Positions 1-6,073 of a stretch of DNA of 9,180 nt are shown piece by piece. The stretch spans positions 1 through 9,180 of the forward strand of contig CADCOX010000174.1 of the NCBI GenBank assembly GCA_902803195.1, written 5' to 3'. This stretch comes from an uncultured Bacteroidales bacterium (GTDB lineage: Bacteria; Bacteroidota; Bacteroidia; Bacteroidales; Bacteroidaceae). Below the pieces are notes generated by a model, which was given only the letters and a program-made list of their open reading frames with translations, was not told where the DNA came from and ran no database searches. A program made the position numbers and the translations under genes. Positions within the stretch are counted from its first letter, which is position 1. Every line of letters starts with the position of its first letter.

Positions 1-150
1 ACCGGAACGGGTAAGATTAAGCGTCATCACGCTTATCACAGCCACATCCTGACAAAGAAAACCAAGAAGCAGAAGCGCAATCTGCAGCACAGCGACCTGG
101 TCGTAACGGCCAACCGCAAGCAGGTTCGCGAGCTCCTTCTCCTTCGCTAA
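1..150 (+). CDS. rpmI: 50S ribosomal protein L35, 3' part of gene
   Basis: This is the C-terminal 49 residues of ribosomal protein L35, a small basic protein of the large ribosomal subunit. Frame 1 is open from the first base of the window and ends at TAA (148-150). It begins TGTGKIKRHHAYHSH and continues with the strongly basic LTKKTKKQKRNL segment, both hallmarks of L35. The family is usually about 65 residues, so roughly 16 N-terminal residues lie to the left of the window. The last part (HSDLVVTANRKQVRELLLLR) is the variable tail. Gene order rpmI then rplT on the same strand is the conserved bacterial arrangement, usually after infC, which is not visible here. Identification is from residue patterns known for the family and is secure. 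Confidence 0.96.
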   Translation, partial: TGTGKIKRHHAYHSHILTKKTKKQKRNLQHSDLVVTANRKQVRELLLLR

Positions 151-182
151 TCTTTTTCATCAGGATAGAGAGTTAAACAAGT

Positions 183-273
183 ATTTCCGCTCGGAAATCA
201 CCCAAAGTCAAACCGAACGCTGAGCCAGTAAAGTCCGATGTTAAACGTTAAATGATAATCGGCGCTTACGTTC
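183..273 (+). promoter_or_regulatory. possible structured RNA in the rpmI-rplT spacer
   Basis: The 139-nt spacer between rpmI and rplT (151-289) holds small inverted repeats. One is a 6-bp hairpin: ATTTCC at 183-188 and GGAAAT at 193-198, with loop GCTC. A second, weaker one pairs GAACG (215-219) with CGTTC (269-273) and, inside it, GCC (224-226) with GGC (261-263). No Bacteroidota-type TTTG/TAnnTTTG promoter and no terminator is visible, so the two genes are probably co-transcribed. L20 is known to regulate its own operon through mRNA structure in E. coli; a comparable role here is inference only. The pairings are short enough to occur by chance. Confidence 0.25.
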
Positions 274-289
274 AAAAACAAACAAAATT

Positions 290-634
290 ATGCCAAGATC
301 AGTTAATCACGTCGCTTCACGTGCAAAGAGAAAGAGAATCCTGAAGCTCACCCGCGGCTACTTCGGTGCCCGCAAGAATGTCTGGACCGTTGCCAAGAAC
401 ACTTGGGAGAAGGGTCTGACCTATGCTTATCGCGACCGCAAGCAAAAGAAACGCAGCTTCCGCGCTCTGTGGATCCAGCGTATCAACGCTGCCGCTCGTC
501 TCGAGGGTATGAGCTACAGCCAGCTCATGGGTGCCCTGCACAAGGCAGGTGTCGAGATCAACCGCAAGGTGCTCGCCGACCTGGCCATGAACCATGCCGA
601 AGCTTTCAAGGCTATCGTTGCAAAGGTGAAGTAA
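290..634 (+). CDS. rplT: 50S ribosomal protein L20
   Basis: This encodes complete ribosomal protein L20 (114 residues, normal for the family), a 23S rRNA-binding protein needed early in assembly of the large subunit. The N-terminus MPRSVNHVASRAKRKRILK is the basic extension. It is followed by the conserved GYFGARKNVWTVAK segment and by RALWIQRINAAAR, then the globular C-terminal part (MSYSQLMGALHKAGVEINRKVLADLA). The ATG at 290 is supported by the universally conserved MPR start and by A-rich sequence just before it (274-287), which replaces a Shine-Dalgarno site in many Bacteroidota genes. It lies 139 nt after rpmI and is followed by a strong hairpin terminator. Residue choice is of Bacteroidales type. 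Identification is secure. Confidence 0.98.
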   Translation: MPRSVNHVASRAKRKRILKLTRGYFGARKNVWTVAKNTWEKGLTYAYRDRKQKKRSFRALWIQRINAAARLEGMSYSQLMGALHKAGVEINRKVLADLAMNHAEAFKAIVAKVK

Positions 635-662
635 GCAGGAACTCACACTTCTTGACTGAAAC

Positions 663-690
663 AAAAAGCCTCCCGATTGGGAGGCTTTTT
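663..690. terminator. bidirectional intrinsic terminator between rplT and the converging operon
   Basis: A perfect 12-bp stem, AAAAAGCCTCCC (663-674) and GGGAGGCTTTTT (679-690), encloses the loop GATT. The G/C-rich part is AGCCTCCC/GGGAGGCT, and each outer end is a run of five A or T. Read on the + strand it ends in TTTTT 28-56 nt after the rplT stop. Read on the - strand it also ends in TTTTT, 28-55 nt after the stop of the thioredoxin-like gene. It can therefore stop transcripts from both sides. The call rests on directly visible symmetry and position. Confidence 0.93.
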
Positions 691-717
691 CTTGTTATGG
701 TGTTTACGATACTATCT

Positions 718-1887
718 TCAACGTTCACCTGGCATCTTGCCGTCAAGAGCGTCAATGATCATCTCGAGTAACTCATCGGTGGGACGGGAAAGCATCATAT
801 TGCCTACTTTGCGCTGTGCCTTGCGCTTACCCGCTTTGATTTCGTTGATGCGTTGACGCAGGATGCCCTTCATCTGCTCCTTGTATTTCGTCTCAGCATT
901 GGGATCGGCGAAAGGCTTCGTCCAATTGGCCAACTGCATATCGTCGGCATCGAGGTTGGGATTGGAGAGATATTCGCGGATGTGGTTGAGGTAGGCATCA
1001 TAGTTCTTCTGTTTCTCAGCCAGCGTGATGAGCGTTGAGAGGCGATAGTGGTCGGCATTCTTTACACCAAGAACGGCCAATAGGGCTTGGAAACGTCCGA
1101 AGGCATCTTCGTCGAGCGTAGCTGTTCCGTTAGCCTCATTGATGACTTGGCGCTGGAAACCAGAGAGCACGTTTTGGATCTTCATCTGTACAGGCATCTC
1201 TCCAATAGCAGCCGACAGGGCTTCGGGATGTTGGGCCGTGTAGACGAACGACTTGGCGAAGGGATTATTGATGTTGCGGAAGAAAATCATGCGAAGCGTG
1301 CTATCTGCGGCAAACGTCTCTTCCTTGCCTTCGAGGATAGCCTCGGCTACGGCATTAGCCTCGTCGCCCTTGTAGGAGGCGGTCAGCGTCTGCAGGTATT
1401 CCATGAGGAACTGAGGGTCGCGGTCGCCGCTTTTCCAACGTTGTTCAAGCGCAGAGGAGGCATTGTCTGCGCTCTTCTCCCCAACAACTTTAATGAACTC
1501 GTCAGCAGCTTGGTAACCGAGGAAACGTGAAATCTCCTGTGCGTCTGCATTAAAGATGACGAAAGTCGGGTAAGCCTGAATCTGAAGTTTCTTAGCTAAT
1601 GGCGCACCATAAGCGCTTTCCATGTCAATCTTGATGTTCACGAACTTAGGATTCATATAGGCTCCCACTTTTTCTTGTGGGAACACCTCCTTGCTCATCT
1701 TCTTGCAGGGGCCGCACCATTGTGTGTAGCAGTCGAGGAAGATGAGTTTGTTCTCAGCTTTAGCCTTTGCTGAGGCTTGCTCGAGAGTAGTGCCTTCGGG
1801 CTCGAAGACTACGCCTTGTGCCATAGCCGTGACGGCGATGGCGAGCGTGAGTAGGGTTGAAGTCAGTCGTTTCATAGAGTGTAACAT
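718..1887 (-). CDS. exported thioredoxin-family protein with CGPC active site
   Basis: This predicts a 389-residue secreted protein with an N-terminal thioredoxin fold, probably a periplasmic thiol-disulfide reductant or isomerase. The signal peptide is KRLTSTLLTLAIAVTAMA with likely cleavage before Q (AMA/Q). Numbered from the second ATG (1875), the redox motif WCGPCKK lies at 53-59 (Cys54, Cys57), with a further Cys at 49 (FLDCYTQWCGPC) and the cis-proline loop AYPTF at 101-105. The remaining roughly 250 residues look mostly helical and match no domain I recognise; this makes the protein far longer than a single thioredoxin domain. Both the ATG at 1887 and the one at 1875 fit. I keep 1887 because the A-rich stretch directly precedes it, though 1875 gives a more typical MKRL signal peptide. 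The gene lies 66 nt after the PKD-like lipoprotein gene with no visible promoter between them, so it is probably the last gene of the operon. Its redox partner is unknown. Confidence 0.9.
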   Translation of the reverse strand: MLHSMKRLTSTLLTLAIAVTAMAQGVVFEPEGTTLEQASAKAKAENKLIFLDCYTQWCGPCKKMSKEVFPQEKVGAYMNPKFVNIKIDMESAYGAPLAKKLQIQAYPTFVIFNADAQEISRFLGYQAADEFIKVVGEKSADNASSALEQRWKSGDRDPQFLMEYLQTLTASYKGDEANAVAEAILEGKEETFAADSTLRMIFFRNINNPFAKSFVYTAQHPEALSAAIGEMPVQMKIQNVLSGFQRQVINEANGTATLDEDAFGRFQALLAVLGVKNADHYRLSTLITLAEKQKNYDAYLNHIREYLSNPNLDADDMQLANWTKPFADPNAETKYKEQMKGILRQRINEIKAGKRKAQRKVGNMMLSRPTDELLEMIIDALDGKMPGER

Positions 1888-1953
1888 TATTGAGTTTCTT
1901 TTGTCTTTTGTTGTTTGTTAGATAGTATCTGCTTTCTTTGGTTTAAACAGGCG

Positions 1954-3597
1954 CTATTGCATTGAGAATTTCCAGGCCATGTCCTTTACACGTCCCGGGA
2001 TGGGATATTCGTAGTGATTGTCGGTGGCGAGGATACCGCTGGCAGGGTTGATGAGATACTCATAGACTCGTCCTTCGCCTTTCGTCTCGTTCCAAGTGGC
2101 GATGTGCACGAGACGATCGGACATCGGAACCATACCATAACCGTAGATCGTGCCATGGTAGTATTTCATGATACGCACACAGGTCACTTCCTCGTCTTCA
2201 TTGGGAGCCGTCCATGCTATGGAAGCCGGTTGTTGGCTGTCGTAAGCGAAGGTGTAGACCTTATTGCCAGCTCCATAATAAATGAAACTGCCGACGTGAC
2301 TGGCTGACATCGTGGTGGCGTCAGCTATATCTGGGCAGAGGTCGTTCATGGGGTAAAGACCAATGCCGATATTGGTGTCTTGAGGATTTGATGAAGAGAA
2401 ATTCGAGATGGTGAGATAACGCGCGCCCGCGCGTTCCATGATGATATAGTCGAAGGGTCTGAGACCCACACCTTGGCTAGTACCCTTGCCCCAGTCGGCC
2501 ATCACGAAGTCCATGCCCGTGTTGTTGATGTCGAAAGCAGCCAGATTGACATCCTGCTCGGCAAACTCTTCGAGCTGAGCGCTGTTATAGGCTGCGTAGC
2601 GGAAACGATGGAACGTGTTGTCGTACACAACGATACCATAGTTAAGGGTGTTCGGGACCTCGGCGTTCCAAGGGGCCAACTCACCAATTCCGTTGGCGAA
2701 CTTGGGTACGCCGAACTTCGTAGCGCGGCCTTCGGTGGCGCTGAACGAGTAGGTGTTGGTGTAAATCTGATTAGCATTAAGCAATACCTCGGAACTCTGA
2801 CCACTCATGACGCCAGAGCCGTGCTGGCCGTACCAAGTGGGTTGCATCGTGGCAGGCGGTTCGTGGAAAAACTCATTGAATTCAAGCGCTTTCATGATAC
2901 CGTTCTCGCTAACGCCTACGAGCGTGTAGTCGGTGCAAAGGCCTACATAGTTGTTGCCCGAGGCAAGGGATACCGCGATGTCGAGACTGCGGATGGGATG
3001 ACCTTGTAGCGGTTCGCCGTTGGTGGTCTCGTAGAGGTTCGTGTAGTAGCGATTGTAGTTGACATTAAGCTTCGTCCACGGGTTGTAGATGAGGGCCAGA
3101 TCGGAGTAGCCCGGTTGGTCGGCCCTTTCGTAGAACACCATCCAACCGCCGTCGAACACCTCACTCACGGCCACGGGCACACGCCAGAACTGGCGTATGC
3201 CATCATTGCGGTTTTGTACGGTAAGTTGTACAAAGTAGTTACCTCCCGTGCGGCTGATGACGGCATTGAGTTTGCGCTCCGAGCCAATCGTGTCGATGAC
3301 GGCACTTGCGCCAGAGCCAGAGGTGGCGCTGAAGATGGTCCAAGTATAGTCGAGCGGTGCTTCGCTACCTTTCACCTCTTCGCCACGGAAGAGCACTTTG
3401 GGCTCCAGAACGAGCGTGTCGAAGCGCATGATGGCGTACTCCGATTGTATGCCGGCATCCGTCGTATCGATGGCCACGGCATCAAGTTCATGATAGTCGT
3501 AATTGCCTTCGTCATCGTAGCAAGCAGTGACCATCGCCATAGCAATGGCGATGAATGTGTAATAAATGAATGATCGTGTATAATTCTTGCAGCGCAT
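1954..3597 (-). CDS. PKD-like family surface lipoprotein
   Basis: This predicts a lipoprotein of about 547 residues resembling the PKD-like lipoprotein family found beside SusC/SusD genes in Bacteroidota. From the ATG at 3597 the signal peptide runs to the lipobox VTAC, with lipidated Cys26. The following YDDEGNYDYHEL is typical of this family, and its acidic residues suggest export to the outer face of the outer membrane. Roughly residues 40-140 look like an immunoglobulin-like/PKD beta-sandwich (for example DYTWTIFSATSG and GGNYFVQLTVQNR). The rest is rich in aromatic beta-strand segments such as GWMVFYER, KVYTFAYDS and RVYEYLINPASG; a beta-propeller is possible but that is inference. An in-frame TTG at 3606 would add three residues, but the ATG gives a normal signal peptide 11 nt after the DUF4843 stop, so I prefer it. 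No catalytic motif is seen. It is probably an accessory, perhaps ligand-binding, subunit of the SusCD complex. Confidence 0.85.
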   Translation of the reverse strand: MRCKNYTRSFIYYTFIAIAMAMVTACYDDEGNYDYHELDAVAIDTTDAGIQSEYAIMRFDTLVLEPKVLFRGEEVKGSEAPLDYTWTIFSATSGSGASAVIDTIGSERKLNAVISRTGGNYFVQLTVQNRNDGIRQFWRVPVAVSEVFDGGWMVFYERADQPGYSDLALIYNPWTKLNVNYNRYYTNLYETTNGEPLQGHPIRSLDIAVSLASGNNYVGLCTDYTLVGVSENGIMKALEFNEFFHEPPATMQPTWYGQHGSGVMSGQSSEVLLNANQIYTNTYSFSATEGRATKFGVPKFANGIGELAPWNAEVPNTLNYGIVVYDNTFHRFRYAAYNSAQLEEFAEQDVNLAAFDINNTGMDFVMADWGKGTSQGVGLRPFDYIIMERAGARYLTISNFSSSNPQDTNIGIGLYPMNDLCPDIADATTMSASHVGSFIYYGAGNKVYTFAYDSQQPASIAWTAPNEDEEVTCVRIMKYYHGTIYGYGMVPMSDRLVHIATWNETKGEGRVYEYLINPASGILATDNHYEYPIPGRVKDMAWKFSMQ

Positions 3598-3608
3598 AGC
3601 AATCAAAG

Positions 3609-4400
3609 TTAGAATGTTACTGGATTCCCGAATTCATCGGTGAGTGGTTCGTCATGCGTGGCGTTGTACTCGTTGAGGGCTCGTTGCATGAGTTGTTGGA
3701 GGTGTACGGCGTAGACGGCTGAGACGATGTTTGTCTCTTCGTCGTAGGCGGTCTGCGTATTATAATTGATTTCGAAGTCCACGAGTCCAAGGTGTTCAAT
3801 CATGAACTGATATTTCACGCGGCTGTAGGTGCCGAAGTAACGTGAAAGCGGAATGCGCGGGAAGTTGGCGGCATCCCAGTTGTCGGGCTTGGCGAGATAG
3901 TTCTTTAGCACAACGGTGAACTGTTGATGGTTCTCGGTGCCGAGTTCGAAGGCCTCGTCGGGCACGACACGGAAGTTGATGCGTCCGTCCTTCGTGGTGA
4001 AGAGTGTGGGCGACGAGAGTTTCTGGCTGTTGAAATAGACCTGATAGGTGCCACCAATCTGCCCGGCGGGGATGACGTAGTCCTCGGTGCGGATGGTGTT
4101 GACCATGAGGGCAGAATCCCCTCCGAAGGGCTGGAGGTGGAATGTCCGGTCGTGGTCGGCGGGCATGCCGCTAATCTGTGCGTAGAACGTCACGGCGCCT
4201 TCTTCGTAGGCATAGGAGTAGTTGTAGGTTGTCGTCTCGAAGACCGCACCTGCGACATTACCGACCCAGATGTTAAGGCTTGTGTGAGAGGTGTCGTAGG
4301 TCGAAATCTCTTCCTTTGAGCAGGAGGACAACATCGCCAATACGATTGCCACGAGTAAATAATGGATATTGTATAAAGAATGATTGATTCTCATAGACAT
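3609..4400 (-). CDS. DUF4843-type surface lipoprotein
   Basis: This predicts a 263-residue lipoprotein. The signal peptide ends in the lipobox LSSC (Cys27), followed by SKEEISTYDTSHTSLNIW. KEE right after the cysteine fits the Bacteroidota surface-export signal, and the C-S-K-E-E-x-x-T-Y-D start is typical of DUF4843 proteins. The body alternates beta-strand-like segments (AVTFYAQISGMP, GRINFRVVPDEAF, HQQFTVVLKNYL) and contains no enzyme motif that I recognise. The family has no established biochemical role that I know of; it recurs between susD and PKD-like genes, which suggests a structural or ligand-binding accessory subunit. Start ATG at 4400 is used; an ATG two codons later (4394) would work equally well. 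The gene lies 117 nt after susD and 11 nt before the PKD-like gene, so it is surely co-transcribed with the latter. The family assignment is from memory of sequence pattern and gene order. Confidence 0.8.
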   Translation of the reverse strand: MSMRINHSLYNIHYLLVAIVLAMLSSCSKEEISTYDTSHTSLNIWVGNVAGAVFETTTYNYSYAYEEGAVTFYAQISGMPADHDRTFHLQPFGGDSALMVNTIRTEDYVIPAGQIGGTYQVYFNSQKLSSPTLFTTKDGRINFRVVPDEAFELGTENHQQFTVVLKNYLAKPDNWDAANFPRIPLSRYFGTYSRVKYQFMIEHLGLVDFEINYNTQTAYDEETNIVSAVYAVHLQQLMQRALNEYNATHDEPLTDEFGNPVTF

Positions 4401-4435
4401 ATATGTGTTATTGTCGGTCTTTGGTTGGATTTTGG

Positions 4436-4455
4436 CCTCTTCCTTACGGAAGAGG
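4436..4455 (-). promoter_or_regulatory. GUAA-capped stem-loop between susD and the DUF4843 gene
   Basis: In the operon transcript the sequence reads CCTCTTCC, GTAA, GGAAGAGG: a perfect 8-bp stem closed by a GNRA-type tetraloop. It sits 62 nt after the susD stop and 35 nt before the DUF4843 start. No U-run follows on the minus strand (CCAAAATCCAACC), so it is not a standard terminator. Plausible roles are protection of upstream susCD mRNA against 3' exonucleases, or a processing site that sets different levels for the transporter and the accessory genes. Structure is seen; function is inference. Confidence 0.5.
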
Positions 4456-4517
4456 AACGGTGGCTATTTCTCTTTTTCCCTTTTGTCTTTCCTCTCTTGG
4501 GGGAGTGGCAGGGGCCT

Positions 4518-6011
4518 TTACTTATTCGCCTCGCGTTGGGCGGCCTCTGTTTCGGTGATGGGAAGCGGGAAGGTGTAGACCTTCTCGGCTACAGCATCGA
4601 CGTCGGAGTAGAGGATGTTCTGGCGGTTCAGTCGTTTGTAAACGAAGAAGAGTTGACCTTCGCCCAGGAACTCGCGGCGGTACTCACGAATGAGTTCTAG
4701 CTCGAAGTCGTTGGGCAACTCGGTTATGGGAGGCAGGTTGCGGGCGATGCGCAGTTGGTTGAGGGCGGCTCGTGCGCCGTCAGTATTGCCTTGACGGTAG
4801 AGCACCTCTGCCTTGATGAGCACCATCTCGGAGATGCGGATGAGCGGCATCTTGTAATTATAATAAGTGCTCGTACTTGCAGGCGTGTCATATTTCATAG
4901 AATATCGGTTGTTGGCATGCGTTGCCGAGCCCGACTTGAAGAGGAAGGTATAGCGGTAGTCCTGTGTGGCATTATCGTAGTAGTCGAGCAAACGATCTCG
5001 CGTCACAGCAAAGCTGTACTGCGAACCGTCATCGAAGTAGCGATCGGACACATCGGCCTGCATAGTCAAGTTGTTGAGGGCGAACAGGTGTTCGGTAGCC
5101 ATCGAGCGGTCGTAGCCTGCCTGCAGATTCGCCACCGTAGCCCAGGGGAATTGGTCGGAGCTAAGTACGACCTCAGCAGCCTCGAGGGCACGTGCATAGT
5201 CGCCTTTCCATAGGTGGAGACGTGCTTCGAGGGCCTTCACGGCATAGTAGTTGAGGTGCAACTGTCGGTTGAGGAGGTAGCCATTGTCCACGCTCTCCGT
5301 AATCTCACGACCCGTGACGATGGGGTCTGCTTTCTCCAGCAACACCTCGGCAGACTGGAGGTCTGAGAGCACGGCATTCGCAACTTCGCGAACAGTCAGT
5401 TGAGGGAACACGCGATAGCTGAGCGCCGTAGAGTAGGGGATAGCAGGCTGATCGGGGTTGACGGCAAAGCTAACGCCGAAGCAGCGCAGGAGGTCGAAGT
5501 GTAGGAAGGCACGCAACGCCAACGCCTCGCCCTTAATGATATCGTGGTTGTCGGTCGAGAAGAGGCCCGTGTCATCGTCAATGTGCGCCAGTAGGTTGTT
5601 GGCATTGGCAATACCGCTGTAGTTGTTGGCCCAGATGGCACGGATGTAGTTCGTCGGGTAGGCTGCATCGTAGTTGAAGGCTGCCGCATCGTCGTACTGG
5701 CTGGCATAGTAGAAGTCCCACTCATGGCCAAGCACACCGATGAAACCATAGGTAGCCTCCTTGGCGTAAGTACCGCTGTTGACCATCGACGAATAGACGC
5801 CTGCCAAAGCTTCCTTGAAACCGCTCTCTGTCTCGAAGAGCTCGGTGTCCTCGACTTGTGAGCGTGGCTGCACATCGAGCCAGTCGTTACAGCTCGTCAT
5901 GCTGGTGAGAGTGAAGAGAGTGAATAGTGAAAGAGTGAGAAGTGAAAAATATAAATTACTCTTCACTTGGCTCTTGCACCAATTTACTATATTGTGATGT
6001 TTATGATTCAT
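4518..6011 (-). CDS. SusD/RagB-family nutrient-binding outer-membrane lipoprotein
   Basis: This predicts a 497-residue SusD-like lipoprotein, the surface lid that captures ligand and closes over its SusC partner. From the ATG at 6011 the lipobox is SMTSC with Cys41, followed by NDWLDVQPRSQ, the usual SusD opening. The N-terminal SusD-like domain contains GEALALRAFLHFDLLRCFG (about residues 160-178), the helical-repeat signature of the family. The C-terminal RagB/SusD domain shows LIRISEMVLIKAEVLYRQG (from about 387), ALNQLRIARNLP and EYRREFLGEGQLFFVYKR (about 440-458). Length is normal. The frame stays open upstream to a GTG at 6062, but those 17 residues are lysine-rich low-complexity sequence before the signal peptide, so ATG 6011 is preferred. 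It lies 61 nt after the susC stop. The hydrophobic core of the signal peptide is encoded by a GTGA-type repeat. The ligand cannot be deduced. Confidence 0.95.
   Translation of the reverse strand: MNHKHHNIVNWCKSQVKSNLYFSLLTLSLFTLFTLTSMTSCNDWLDVQPRSQVEDTELFETESGFKEALAGVYSSMVNSGTYAKEATYGFIGVLGHEWDFYYASQYDDAAAFNYDAAYPTNYIRAIWANNYSGIANANNLLAHIDDDTGLFSTDNHDIIKGEALALRAFLHFDLLRCFGVSFAVNPDQPAIPYSTALSYRVFPQLTVREVANAVLSDLQSAEVLLEKADPIVTGREITESVDNGYLLNRQLHLNYYAVKALEARLHLWKGDYARALEAAEVVLSSDQFPWATVANLQAGYDRSMATEHLFALNNLTMQADVSDRYFDDGSQYSFAVTRDRLLDYYDNATQDYRYTFLFKSGSATHANNRYSMKYDTPASTSTYYNYKMPLIRISEMVLIKAEVLYRQGNTDGARAALNQLRIARNLPPITELPNDFELELIREYRREFLGEGQLFFVYKRLNRQNILYSDVDAVAEKVYTFPLPITETEAAQREANK
5905..5950. 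repeat. imperfect GTGA-rich tandem repeat inside the susD signal-peptide codons
   Basis: On the + strand GTGA occurs at 5905, 5911, 5920, 5927, 5935 and 5942, that is every 6-9 nt, separated by purine-rich spacers. Read on the coding strand this is a TTCACT/CTCACT series that encodes the alternating Phe, Ser, Leu and Thr residues of the SusD signal-peptide core. An inverted copy, ACTCTTCACTT, follows at 5958-5968. Low-complexity AGTGAAAA-type sequence of this sort is, as I recall, scattered through Bacteroidales genomes; that is background knowledge and was not tested here. Confidence 0.7.
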
Positions 6012-6073
6012 AATCTTCTTAATTCCTAATGAAACTTTTATTTTTAGCTTTTCATTTTTCACTTTTCACTCTT
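5931..6073 (-). repeat. 20-nt inverted repeat flanking the susD start codon
   Basis: The + strand segment 5931-5950 (AAGAGTGAGAAGTGAAAAAT) is the reverse complement of 6054-6073 (ATTTTTCACTTTTCACTCTT) with one mismatch, leaving a 103-nt loop. In the operon mRNA one arm begins at the last base of the susC stop codon and the other lies in the susD signal-peptide codons, so the susD start codon at 6009-6011 is in the loop. If formed, the long stem could tie susD translation to ribosomes leaving susC. The symmetry is directly visible; a regulatory role is inference, and the low-complexity repeat content could explain the match. Confidence 0.55.

Noticed and set aside
635..717. Bacteroidales-1 type small RNA, which is often found downstream of rplT
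   Set aside because: Only 83 nt lie between rplT and the converging gene, and the terminator hairpin occupies 28 of them; there is no room and no separate promoter.
1888..1953. Separate promoter for the thioredoxin-like gene
   Set aside because: No TTTG or TAnnTTTG element is present on the minus strand in this 66-nt gap; read-through from upstream is simpler.
3598..3606. TTG start for the PKD-like lipoprotein
   Set aside because: It adds only three residues before an ATG that gives a normal lipoprotein signal peptide and an 11-nt gap to the preceding gene.
4436..4455. Stem-loop considered as an intrinsic terminator after susD
   Set aside because: No T-run follows on the minus strand, and downstream genes of the same orientation have no visible promoter of their own.
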